Origin: Anoplopoma fimbria
Lineage: Eukaryota > Chordata > Actinopteri > Perciformes > Anoplopomatidae
NCBI RefSeq assembly: GCF_027596085.1
Contig: NC_072469.1
Span: 19,594,281 to 19,658,280, forward strand
Direction: 5' to 3'
Length of the DNA: 64,000 nucleotides
Each line of letters begins with the position of its first letter. Positions within the stretch are counted from its first letter, which is position 1. The notes beneath the pieces were generated by a model. The model had not been told where the DNA came from and did no database searches. It was given only the letters and a program-made list of their open reading frames with translations. Shown piece after piece: positions 54,701 to 63,730 of the stretch. A program made the position numbers and the translations under genes.

Positions 54701-55953
54701 GATTGAAAATCATGTGGAAGGGAGGGTGAGGAAAAAGCTGCTCTGTCCATGAAACAGCAGGGTGTCAAGTCAACTATCATAATGAGATTCTTTTATTGAG
54801 AAAATACATTTTGGAGACTTGTTGCTATGTATGATTTTAAATATATTTCATTGTCAAATTACCATGGTGTGATTATGACTGTCATGGTCAGCATTTATAT
54901 CTCATGTTACTGGAAATGCTACTCTGTGAGTCTCTGAAAATTAAGACGTTTTTCCTGTAAATCCTGTAGCCTCTTACCCTACCTCAAATATTACACATTT
55001 TTCCATGTACTTATATTTGTAGCGTTTACATTAACTTTGCCCTCTTGTTTTTCAGACTTATTTCTTTGAAGAGTTTGACAGCTTACTAGATGAACTATTG
55101 TTCAGACTCAATGCCCTCTCAGACAGTCTGCACCAAACTCTGCCCCCCAAAGCCCATCACTACAGGGAGGAGGACAGTCCTGTCATCCTACAGGAGCCCT
55201 CCAACATGGACGCACAGGTGAGCCAGACACAAAAATCATGAAAAAAAGACAGACCCATACATACTGTACATGCTTACTCTCATATAGAATACATTTATTT
55301 AACAAGGTGTGTTCTGGAAAGCCAGTGTTGTTTGAACAGTATGATTCTGTTACAGGACTTTGTAAGAACACAAAAGACAGAAAGGGCGATGATGAATGAT
55401 AACACGCATGTCAGTAGCCATGGAGAGAGCTTACCAATATCTTGCCTGCTCAGGTAAATAAAATTGACCATCTACTTAGGTTACAGACCATTCTTACGCA
55501 ACATTTAAATATCATAAATTACAGTAAACCAAAAAATATTTTAATTAGGTGTGAAAAAAGAAAGAAGAATTCTAATGTTTTTTTGTTTGACCCTGCATTA
55601 CCAGGTCCAAGCTTGAACCGGAAATACTGGAGAGAGGCCAGAGGGGAGACCATTCCTCCTCCGACAGTGTTGTGAAATCAGATGCTTCAAAACAACCTGA
55701 AACAATAGCGAAAGAAAATACAAAAGGCCGAGAGCTCCAGACATATTTAAAAGCACAAAAGTACATCTCCCTCCCAGAGTCAACATCACGCATCAGTGGT
55801 TGGACAGAGGATGTTCTGGAGAAGCAAGTTAACGAATGGACTACAACAAATGACATGTACTGTTTAGGTAAAACACAGGCCACACATACAGAGGTGGAGG
55901 TGGAAGTTCTAGTCCACCAGGAGCCTGTGAGTGTAAGGCCAGATAAACAGTAG
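29740..55953 (+). CDS. pkd1l1: PKD1L1, polycystin-1-like 1 (56 coding exons, 3384 residues)
   Basis: Large membrane protein of motile and nodal cilia. From known biology it pairs with PKD2 and senses or relays flow in left-right patterning (the medaka abecobe gene). I joined 56 exons; every border is GT/AG and all phases agree, giving 10,155 nt with stop at 55951-55953. Domain order: signal-like N terminus, WSC, Ig/PKD-like segments, two clear PKD repeats (FLWHFGD, FLWSFGDG), REJ, GPS, membrane segment 1, PLAT, membrane segments 2-6, polycystin (TOP) domain, membrane segments 7-11, coiled coil. Blocks such as CQPPPVENMGP and NPAPKGVTCQVQP align with mammalian PKD1L1. The lack of LRR and C-type lectin domains excludes PKD1, and two PKD repeats exclude PKD1L2 and PKD1L3. 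It is longer than the mammalian protein of about 2850 residues. The start is uncertain: in-frame ATG 29680 or an upstream exon is possible. Exon coordinates are given in the domain entries. Confidence 0.93.
31034..31062 (+). repeat. (CTTTT)n tract forming the polypyrimidine tract of pkd1l1 exon 3
   Basis: Six TTTTC units end two bases before the acceptor AG at 31063-31064, so the microsatellite doubles as the splicing polypyrimidine tract. Confidence 0.85.
32193..35770 (+). other. pkd1l1: pkd1l1 exons 4-7: extracellular Ig/PKD-like region with one very large exon
   Basis: Exons 32193-32354, 32478-32800, 34102-34188 and 34624-35770. Residues about 197-769. Beta-sandwich-like segments repeat a pattern such as GKYEINVSVSNPLS, GVHMVSVNASSAYGW and GRYKVTVKAFNPSSW, as in degenerate PKD folds. 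The 1147-nt exon 7 carries an Asn/His-rich insert (about 34790-34930) with many N-glycosylation sequons. Introns of 1.3 kb (32801-34101) and about 1 kb (31238-32192) are AT-rich with nothing else recognised. Confidence 0.85.
36550..37875 (+). other. pkd1l1: pkd1l1 exons 8-10: two PKD repeats
   Basis: Exons 36550-36715, 36951-37190 and 37743-37875. The two repeats, about residues 770-850 and 850-935, each have the diagnostic W-x-F-G-D core (FLWHFGDS and FLWSFGDGSS) and the closing G-x-Y/F strand (KPGRYAVVVV and TGEFRLKVTV). These Ig-like folds are thought to be mechanically extensible. Confidence 0.92.
37977..44666 (+). other. pkd1l1: pkd1l1 exons 11-30: REJ module and GAIN-like region
   Basis: Exons: 37977-38180, 38294-38475, 38571-38774, 38920-39083, 39165-39344, 39495-39557, 39819-40043, 40859-40930, 41008-41187, 41275-41352, 41660-41802, 42165-42285, 42411-42543, 42775-42892, 43116-43172, 43270-43605, 43708-43962, 44041-44154, 44275-44426, 44566-44666. 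REJ hallmarks are GSYDPDFP, SFSWTCKP, YTWSLFLVN, TFTGISSP, GRDFQYYFSLPSG and IRNYVSLLSSIL. An acidic, Ser/Pro-rich linker is encoded at 39165-41187 and varies most from mammals. REJ is named from the sea-urchin receptor for egg jelly. Confidence 0.88.
45512..45524 (+). promoter_or_regulatory. Exonic CTCF-like motif
   Basis: TGGCCACCAGGGGGCCTGG (45509-45527) contains CCACCAGGGGGC, a full match to the CTCF core, inside pkd1l1 exon 31, where it encodes GHQGAW. Codon constraint could explain it, so function is uncertain. Confidence 0.4.
45639..45728 (+). repeat. (CA)45 microsatellite in pkd1l1 intron 31
   Basis: 90 bp of AC dinucleotides within a 199-bp intron (45584-45782). Confidence 0.98.
46075..48705 (+). 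other. pkd1l1: pkd1l1 exons 33-37: TM1, PLAT domain, TM2
   Basis: Exons 46075-46357, 47808-47914, 48096-48195, 48296-48424 and 48532-48705. TM1 is the hydrophobic run DLTVLVVLVFCVCLYILGLV. The cytosolic PLAT (lipoxygenase-like, lipid- or protein-binding) domain runs from DPYLYAVTIHTG through KVYIVLKGEDG, DTFILSAADSLG, VWGVHIWHDNSGPSPNWYL and GRVWLFVGQCWL. TM2 is LSVSLLLLLGYACVNAVII. The 1.45-kb intron 46358-47807 is AT-rich with a small (AT)n at 47547-47565 and nothing else recognised. Confidence 0.92.
48813..50953 (+). other. pkd1l1: pkd1l1 exons 38-44: TM3-TM6 and large cytosolic loop
   Basis: Exons 48813-48999, 49239-49333, 49441-49931, 50121-50205, 50364-50549, 50638-50756 and 50843-50953. 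Membrane runs: VLSVVAALPVAAIISFLF (TM3), LAWTLCLLLSLTCLVLSAVL (TM4), VLLWIHSLFFSLVFCIFLI (TM5) and LCGSMLFLMLCISYG (TM6). The 491-nt exon 40 encodes a long polar cytosolic loop between TM3 and TM4. Confidence 0.9.
51036..54725 (+). other. pkd1l1: pkd1l1 exons 45-53: polycystin (TOP) domain and TM7-TM11
   Basis: Exons 51036-51144, 51366-51431, 52054-52160, 52244-52472, 52684-52788, 53134-53274, 53524-53658, 54179-54391 and 54564-54725. The extracellular TOP domain carries WWRWAESSLL, LGCYLG and the FTLFSPAPNLFTSVTMLIE strand. TRP-like membrane runs: LLFLILSLLQLC, LLTVSLVYYVYCIYHSIII, GVTLLLLTMKCV, GLILTMALACVGNLLFV and ALVIGVVSSLV. The segment before the last helix has several basic residues, as in other polycystin-1 subunits, which are poor pores on their own. 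Confidence 0.9.
55056..55953 (+). other. pkd1l1: pkd1l1 exons 54-56: cytosolic tail with coiled coil
   Basis: Exons 55056-55217, 55356-55453 and 55605-55953. TYFFEEFDSLLDELLFRLNA (about residues 3183-3202, followed by LSDSLH) has leucines in heptad spacing and matches the C-terminal coiled coil of mammalian PKD1L1 used to bind PKD2. The last 116-codon exon is polar and poorly conserved. The stop is TAG at 55951-55953. Confidence 0.9.
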
Positions 55954-56271
55954 GGTCCTTAATGAGATAAAAATTGTGGATGGGACACAGAGAGCATTTC
56001 AAAAAACAAGATCTGTAAGGTCTGTATTTTCAAATCTATTAAGATTTACAGTATTGTACTCTATGTGCCAATTATCTTATTTCCTCTGCTGAATAAGCAA
56101 AAAATATTACCTTGATGACATAACCATTTGAAAAAGTATTCTGAGAATGTTGTATAGTACTTGTATTGTTGCAAAAACTGCATAACTAGTGGTTCAGGAC
56201 TTTGTAACTGAGTTTAGTTGAATAGTTTACAAAACACAAACACGCCTTTGTAATGCATACATGAATGTATG

Positions 56272-56277
56272 AATAAA
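56272..56277 (+). terminator. pkd1l1: Candidate pkd1l1 polyadenylation signal
   Basis: AATAAA, 318 bp after the stop codon, followed by a T/G-rich stretch. It is the first such hexamer I found downstream. Confidence 0.5.
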
Positions 56278-56331
56278 TGTGTTTTAGTTAGAATCTCTGC
56301 ATTGTCCATCCTGATTCGTAAAGTGATATTA

Positions 56332-56333
<2 letters not shown>

Positions 56334-56394
<61 letters not shown>

Positions 56395-56800
56395 TCCTTT
56401 ATTGATCCCCATGGGGAAATTCAAGTGTTGCAGCAGCTCAACTACACAGAAACAGATAATAAATACACATATTATACAATAAAATAAAAATAAAAATAGA
56501 ATAAAATAAAAAATAAGAATACAAATAAAAAAATGTACAGCAATTAAGATGTACACCAAATAAAGGGATCCTTTACCTTAATGTAGTTGTAACCTGTCAA
56601 TCCAAAAGGAATTTTCTTAAATGTATTTTTATTGACTCATCAAAGTTGCATATATCTGTTTTGTAAAGCACTATTTCTCTGCAAAAAAAGAAAGTCCTTT
56701 GTGTCATATTTGTTTTAAGTAATGTTTAAGTAATGAAATTCAAAATCTTGAATTTCCCCCATGGGGATCAATAAAGGAATATAATAATAATAATAATCCC
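56334..56800. mobile_element. Two LINE tails in head-on (inverted) arrangement, with (TTA)n
   Basis: The left end, (ATT)n plus ATTCCTTTATTGATCCCCAT and GGGGAAATTCAAG (about 56334-56426), is repeated in inverted form at about 56745-56800 (TTGAATTTCCCCCATGGGGA, then TCAATAAAGGAATATAATAA). The match is about 45 bp with one extra C on the right. CCCCATGGGGATCAATAAAGG is the known 3' end of a teleost LINE group that finishes in simple repeats. Either two truncated copies inserted in opposite orientation or a non-autonomous element with inverted ends. Confidence 0.65.
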
Positions 56801-57024
56801 ATATAAATAGTCCTTCTTAGATATTATCCAAGGATGTCCCCTCAAGATATTGTTTTTTATGATACTAAAAAATGTTGACCTGTAGGCTTTTAAAACTTGA
56901 TTGTGATGAATATTAATTGTCTGTGCATCATATGAGGTGAACATGTGTTGTCTCTGTATCCAAATGATGATCAATACAAGTATCCAATAGCAGCACCCAA
57001 CGTATAATTGAGTGGCGAACTGTG

Positions 57025-57064
57025 ATTGGAGGAGAGCCGAGGATAAGGACCAATCAAAACGTGG
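57025..57064 (+). promoter_or_regulatory. pdia4: pdia4 promoter elements
   Basis: About 200 bp before the ATG there is an inverted CCAAT box (ATTGG, 57025-57029), a direct CCAAT (57050-57054) and an ACGTGG core (57059-57064) of the ATF6/XBP1 type. PDIA4 is a known unfolded-protein-response target. The spacing is not that of a canonical ERSE (CCAAT-N9-CCACG), so this is suggestive only. Confidence 0.4.
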
Positions 57065-57260
57065 CAAGTCAGACAAGTTCCAGACTGAGGAGGAAGAGGA
57101 GGAGATCCTGTCTTCAGCAGTGATTAAGTAGTTTGTATGAAACCAGGAGCCAAAGGTGTCCACAGCCACACATCAGTATTGATCCGGACGGTGTTTGGAT
57201 GATATCCATCAGTGTTATTTAACCTGGTACTTGTGAGAAGCACTGCAACAACTGTGGACC

Positions 57261-60200
57261 ATGAAGAAGGTTGCTCTGCTGCTGGTTGTGTTGCTCGGCG
57301 TTGCACATTTTGCAACTCTGATCAGCTGTGATGATGGTAAGTCTGAGCCTTTTTTAACAAAACCTAACGTGTTAATTGCAACTGCATGTGTTATTTAAGT
57401 AAAGCAGTGTCAAAGCTCCTGTGTGTTAACCTTATCTGCTCGCTATTGTTATGCAAACTAAGCTAGTGATCTGCTATAGTTGTGTTAGCATGCTGAGCTA
57501 ACAGTACAGGTGAGCTGAATTAATGTCATCAGGATTGACACGTACAAGAATGTGCTGTGACCTGACACACATGTTAACAGTGATGCAGTCTGTTGCACTA
57601 CAGGAAAGGTTGATCCCTCATTTGCAAACAGGATGTCTGTTGCTATCACTTCCCACATGTGATGTTCATACTTGTCTTGTTTCTTTAATCTAGCCATGAG
57701 GAGGGGGAAAGCTTGTACTTGTGAAATCAGCTTGTGTCCCTTTTCTTTTTCTTGTTTGTTGTAAGATGTTGCAGAGGAGAAGAAGAAGGATGCTGATGAA
57801 GAAGACAGTGATAGTGATAGTGAGGATGAGGATGAAGATGATGACACAGAGGTGAAAGAAGAGAACGGAGTGCTGGTTTTCACCAATAACAATTACGACA
57901 CTTTCATGGAAGGCAAAGACACAGTGCTGGTTGAGTTTTATGCCCCATGGTGCGTCTGTTATTCCTCCACAACATTAGATATTGACAAAGATTATATATA
58001 TTTTTTTCTTATTTTCCATATCTCCTGCTTACTTTTACATTTTGTGTTCTTTTCTTTATCCTTTTCTTTATCCTTTTAGGTGTGGCCACTGCAAACAGTT
58101 TGCTCCAGAGTACGAAAAAATCGCTCAGACTCTGAAGGAGAATGACCCTCCGATACCTGTGGCCAAAGTGGATGCAACAGAAGCCAGTGAGTTAGGGAGC
58201 AGGTTCGAAGTGTCGGGCTATCCCACCATCAAGATCATGAAAAACGGGGAAGCTGTGGACTACGACGGAGAAAGAACAGAGAAGGGTAGGGATATTTAAT
58301 TAATAAATCATCATCATCATCATCACACCCTGACAAACCAAACCTGACCCCTTCTTTAAAGGAATTGGTGTTTTTTTTATTTTTATGAATTGGTGTCTTT
58401 TATGTTAAATGTTTTTTGCAGCTATTGTGGCCCGGGTGAAAGAGGTGGCTCACCCAGATTGGAAGCCCCCTCCTGAGGCAACGCTGGTGCTGACCAAGGA
58501 CAACTTTGATGAGATCGTTAACAACGCAGACATCATCCTGGTGGAGTTCTATGCTCCATGGTGGGTCAAGAGATATATGAGATACAGATTGTTTAATTAT
58601 CAATGTCAGTTTTAGTGGCAAAAAAGTAACAAACGTTCGTCATTATTCGCCTGTTATAACTCCCTTTCAGGTGCGGACACTGTAAGCGTCTGGCTCCAGA
58701 GTACGAGAAGGCAGCCAAGGAGTTGAGCCAGCGCTCTCCTCCCATTCCTCTGGCCAAGGTGGACGCCACTATTGAGAGCGAGCTAGCTACTCGTTTTGAC
58801 GTTACAGGCTATCCCAGCCTCAAGATCTTCAGGAAGGGCAAAGCGTTTGAATACAACGGACCCAGAGAACAGCGCGGTAGGTGGACACTAAAACGAGTCG
58901 CTGTTTTCCGTGTATGCTGTAGGGTTTGTGTGCACAGTTTATGTCTGTTCATCCATCACAGTTGATCCACTCTTCACCTCTAGGCATTGTTGACTTTATG
59001 GGGGAGCAGGCAGGGCCTCCCTCCAAGCAGGTCCAAGCAGTAAAACAGGTGCAGGAGCTCATTAAGGACGGTGATGATGCTGTCATAGTCGGCGTGTTCT
59101 CCAGTGAACAGGATTCAACCTATGAGATCTACATTGAGGCTTGTAAGTACCGTGAGCTTGGAGGTGTGTTCAAAGCCAGTGGCAAAGTAATTATTTTGCT
59201 TCGTGCCTGTACAGTCTTGAAAACAGTTTTTCTTCAAATGATCGTGTGGCTACTATTTTACCATTGCTGTCTATCCGGCAGGTAATGCACTGAGGGAAGA
59301 CTTCACCTTCCGTCACTCCTTCCACTCTGAAGTGGCAAAACTGCTGAAAGCTTCGCCCGGTCAGATTGTCGTAGTTCAGCCGGAAAAGTTCCGCTCAAAG
59401 TATGAGCCAGCGTCACACACACTTGAATTAAAGGTACTTTCTGTTTGATCATTTTCAGTGTTTTTTTTTTTCATTTTTCATTTTTTTTACATACTTGTTT
59501 TGATTTTAATTGGCTATTTTACTCATACTCATCAAACAAACTCCTAAAAGGTCGTGCCTTCTTTCAGCTCTTGTATCACTGTAAAATAGACTAACTACAA
59601 GGAATTTTACCTGACCAGCGCGTATAAGATTAAGACAAAAAACAACAACTCTATTTCCTGATTTATTTTGAAAGAGTCCCATTTGAAGTCTTCACACGTT
59701 CATTCATTTGTCACATAGGACTCTACGTTGGTGTCAGAAGTGCAGGAGTTCTTCAAAAAACATGCAATCCCTCTGGTGGGCCACAGAAAACCAAGCAATG
59801 ATGCCAAGCGCTACACCAAGAGACCCCTGGTCGTGGTTTACTTTGGAATTGACTTCAGCTTTGACTTCAGGAAAGGTGAGTTTCTCGTATTGTTTTAGGT
59901 TAAAAGGTTTGACCTGGGACCTTGTTAAACAGCTGGTATTTAGGAGTATAGATTTGACTTTCACTGTCCTTAATGTGAGTTTAGTTCTGATTCTGTTCTT
60001 TTATTGCTATTTTAATTATTTGTCCTATTTTTGTTTATGTGGCCTGATATCTAGAGGGAAATGTTAAGGGTGTTAAATTATGACTTTTTTACGATTTTTA
60101 TTTTTATTTTTTTTGGCATACTATATGATTACTTCTCTGTGACATTACTTTGACCTATTATACATTGGCTTGCTGTACTTTTAATTTATAGCTCATACAA

Positions 60201-62059
60201 TCCTACGACTTTTTTATGGCATACTAAGCTATGACTTTTTATGAAATGTTTTTTTTTTTTTTTTTTTTGTCATTTTTGACAAAGCAAGCATTAACTTTTT
60301 AATTATTTTTCCGACAGGCTGTACTATGACTAACTTGACATGCAATACTATGACTTTTTCTGACTTACTATACACTGACTTAATTCAACATACTGTCCTA
60401 TGACTTTGTTTGACAAATTCTATACTAACTTTTTTTTTTTGACATGCTATAATATGACTTTTTTCTTTCGTACTATGCTTTAACTTTTTTTTACAATTTT
60501 TAACATACTACACTGACCTATTCGACATACTATATTATCTCATTTTTGACATGCTATACTATGAATTTTTATGACTTTTTTTCAACCTACTATACTATGA
60601 CTTTTTTATGACCATTTTTGACATACTGTACTATGACTCTTTTGCGACTTTTTCCGTTTTACTATGCTTAAACTTTTTTGACACTCTATACAATTACATT
60701 TTTGACTTGACTATGATTATTTTTTTATTTTTTTTCTGACTTATGGACATACCATACTTTCTTCCACATGCTATACTATGACTTTTTTTGACAGACTATA
60801 CTAATAAACGTGTTGTTGTATTTAGACATACTATTTCTGACTTTCATGATGTACTATCATGAAAGTTTCTGACTTTTTTGGAAATACAATACTAGGACTT
60901 TTTCTTTTGTTTTGCCTTTTTTTGACATGCTATAATATGCCTTTTTAACATACTAAACTATGGCTGATTTATGACTTTCCGAAATACTGTATATACTATG
61001 TAATTTAATTTGACAAACTGTACCAAGACTTTTTTTATTTCCTACGTCTATTTTTTTAGCTACGCAGTTCTGGAGGTCCAAGGTGCTTGAGGTGGCCAAG
61101 GACTTCCCAGAATACACGTTTGCCATTGGTGATGAGGAGGACTACGCAGAGGAGCTGAAGGGCCTCGGCCTGAGCGATAGCGGAGAGGAAGTTAATGTGG
61201 GAATTCTGGCAGATGAAGGCAAAAGGTTTGCTATGGAGCCAGAGGAGTTTGACTCAGATGTGCTGAGAGAATTTGTTATGGCTTTCAAGAAAGGTGAGTG
61301 TTTTGTGTTTTTTTGAAGAATGGTTTCATGTAAATTTGAGCATGATTTAAGTTGAGGCACATGCAGTTTTTGTTGAGTAATGTCCAGTATACAGTTTTAT
61401 GGAAGCCAAGGTTCACTTTTGAAAGTGCAAAGTAATTTGCTGCAATATATTTCTTGCCTTAGTACATGTAATGTGCATAAATAAATGTAATAAGGAATCA
61501 TCATTACACTTGAGTCTAGTGCTGACCAAAACCTTAAATTAGTCAACAAAGAAACATAGTAATAAAACTAAGCACATTATTTTTCACTAACTGTTCCAAC
61601 TGAACCTTAAATGACACTTTCTGAACGTCTGTCATGTCCACAGGAAAGCTCAAACCCATCATCAAATCCCAGCCAGTGCCAAAGAACAACAAAGGACCAG
61701 TTAAAGTTGTGGTAGGAAAGACCTTTGAAGATATTGTTATGGATCCCCAGAAGGATGTCCTGATTGAGTTTTATGCTCCCTGGTGTGGCCACTGTAAAAA
61801 ACTGGAGCCTGACTATTTGGCTCTGGGCAAGAAGTACAAGGGGGAGAAGAACCTGGTGATCGCCAAGATGGACGCCACAGCCAACGATGTGCCAAACGAG
61901 AACTACAAGACGGAAGGCTTCCCTACGATATACCTGGCCCCAAGCAACAGCAAGCAGAACCCCATCAAATTTGAAGGTGGCGACAGAACACTAGAGGGCT
62001 TCAGCAAGTTCTTGGAAAAGCATTCCACAAAGCTATCACAGAAGAGAGATGAACTTTGA
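57261..62059 (+). CDS. pdia4: PDIA4 (ERp72), protein disulfide isomerase A4
   Basis: ER lumenal oxidoreductase that forms and rearranges disulfides in secretory proteins. Ten exons join in frame: 57261-57336, 57766-57949, 58080-58285, 58422-58560, 58671-58876, 58984-59142, 59282-59433, 59719-59875, 61060-61293 and 61644-62059, giving 642 residues (human about 645). A signal peptide ([20 protein letters not shown]) is followed by an acidic Asp/Glu run. Thioredoxin domains have active sites WCGHC at residues 87-91, 202-206 and 551-555, each with its cis-Pro loop (GYPT, GYPS, GFPT). Two redox-inactive b domains lie between the second and third. The C terminus is RDEL, a functional ER-retrieval variant. 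Splitting of the active-site Trp codon by introns in both first domains shows they arose by duplication. It follows pkd1l1 on the same strand. Confidence 0.97.
60065..61050 (+). repeat. Degenerate minisatellite-like field in pdia4 intron 8
   Basis: About 1 kb in which imperfect units of the type GACATACTATACTATGACTT plus T4-9 recur dozens of times, spaced roughly 20-60 bp, filling most of the 1.18-kb intron. Units are too diverged for a fixed period. A 10-bp-arm palindrome (60840-60866) lies inside. Confidence 0.8.
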
Positions 62060-62251
62060 AAATATCTCTTTTGATGATTAGCTAAGAACTCTTAAACATG
62101 CTCGGGCAGTGTTTTTGGGGGGGCGGGAGGGGAGGTGAAGGGAATGCAGTTACTGAGTTGCTGTTATAATTGCAGTGTTTGTTCAAAGAGATTCAGCTTT
62201 CTTCTGTATCTAAAAGCATGTAAGCACTGTTGGAAGATTTCAGTCTTTTTA

Positions 62252-62257
62252 AATAAA
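62252..62257 (+). terminator. pdia4: pdia4 polyadenylation signal
   Basis: AATAAA, 193 bp downstream of the stop codon, with a GT-rich element (GGGAGCTTTGTGGG) about 15 bp later. Confidence 0.75.
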
Positions 62258-62882
62258 CCTAAAAATGATGGGAGCTTTGTGGGCCAGCACTCAAATGTGA
62301 CTCTTTTGTTACTGTAAATCAATACAAGCTTTACTAGGAATATGTTTTAATCACATTTAAGAACAATTCATACATTAGTACTACACATATCAGACAGGCC
62401 TTTATGACACATTGATTTGCCCTGGAAGTACTCAGTAATCACAGAACATATTATTAATTGATAGTTGAACTAATTTGGCTTCATAAGTCTTGAGGACAGT
62501 GATGCACCTGTAGCGTCATCATCTATGACAAGGACATCTGAATTATCTTAAAGTCTGTACTCCTAACATACAATCGGCAGCATAACACACTTTTGGGCAT
62601 TAAATATCTGGCCGGGTAATACTTTGAAGTGCATCATTTACTGAAAATGATTACACCCTCACATCTGCACCTACAAATGAACAAAACATCTTATTTTCAC
62701 TAGATTTCTAAATAAGGAAGTGTTCAAAGTTCTTCACTGATGCAAAACAGTGAAAATAACAGTAAAAATCTGATCTTGAGGTGATAAATGGGTATTGCAG
62801 GAGGTGACATCAAGACTGTTTGCCTCCTCGCAAAGGCACTTGAAGACACTGGCACTGAAGGGGTTGATTCTCGAGATGATGG
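62258..62882. other. Convergent intergenic interval / gpt2 3' UTR
   Basis: Lies between the pdia4 poly(A) site and the gpt2 stop codon. On the minus strand an ATTAAA hexamer at 62346-62351 could end the gpt2 mRNA, giving a 3' UTR of about 530 nt close to the pdia4 end. No other gene seen. Confidence 0.4.
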
Positions 62883-63730
62883 TTATGAAAACTCTTGTGT
62901 GAACCGCATGTGGAAATCCTGGATCTTTTGCAGCACAATCTTCAGCTTCTCAGTGGGAGGCAAGATGGTCATCCTGGACGCAAAAGCAGGAGGAAGGATG
63001 TGGGTTGATGGCAAGTGTAGTGAATAACTTAGACACACTGATTCACTTTAATTACTTTGATCCAAATGAGTTTCATGACCTCAATATTGGCAGCAAACAT
63101 AAAAATGCACTTGTGCACTACAAGTAAAGCAGTCAGTAAAGGATATAAAAAAACCTAGTCAGGTTTAAATGGCCTTTTGAAGATTACATTTAAATATACT
63201 GATTATAGTACAGAAAATTTGATAATGTGATTAATGGCCAATGTATGGTCACAGTTTGCTTGCAATAGGTTACTTCTCTTCCCCCCCCATTAAGTTGAGG
63301 AGGAACAAACTGCTTGAGTCATTAAACTATCTAGGACAGAACAGAGATGGTATGGCCATGCGTACCTGAAGTGGAACGTTCCCTCTCTCTGGCCAAAGCC
63401 ACTACCTGGCACCAGGCAGATACCCTCCTCCTCCAGCAGCCTCATACAATAAAACATGTCTGGGATCTGGCCTTCCTCCTGTGGATGGACACAAACATGC
63501 ACGTTTGAACACATCAATGCAAAAAAATTGTGTTGAGGCTCATTAGTTAGATATGGTGGGTGTGCAGAGCAGACCTTGGCCTTGTCGATGGCCTTTTGCG
63601 GTAGAGTGATGCGGGGGAAGGTGTACATGGCCCCCTGCACAGGGTTACAGGTGATACCCGGTACTGTGTTGAAGATCTGCTCTGTTAGCCCGGCCTTCTC
63701 TGCTAGAGCTGCCAACACCGCTGTCCGCTC
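62883..63730 (-). CDS. gpt2: Alanine aminotransferase (GPT2-like), last three coding exons
   Basis: PLP-dependent transaminase interconverting alanine + 2-oxoglutarate and pyruvate + glutamate. Three minus-strand exons join in phase: 63575-63730 (52 codons), 63366-63478 and 62883-62973 (stop TAA 62883-62885). They read [14 protein letters not shown]…[33 protein letters not shown]…[12 protein letters not shown] and [15 protein letters not shown]…QEFS, the conserved C-terminal part of ALT enzymes. The Arg of FHFR is the family's substrate-carboxylate-binding arginine. The PLP lysine and N terminus lie beyond 64000. It is convergent with pdia4. Teleosts have gpt, gpt2 and gpt2-like paralogues; this short C-terminal part does not settle which, so the symbol is provisional. 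Confidence 0.9.

Noticed and set aside
57050..57064. Canonical ER stress response element upstream of pdia4
   Set aside because: CCAAT and ACGTGG are present, but the order, strand and spacing do not fit CCAAT-N9-CCACG or ATTGG-N-CCACG, so only the separate motifs are reported.
62788..63027. 79-codon plus-strand frame at the right end
   Set aside because: Antisense to the last coding exon of the alanine aminotransferase gene, which has a clear homologous reading on the minus strand.
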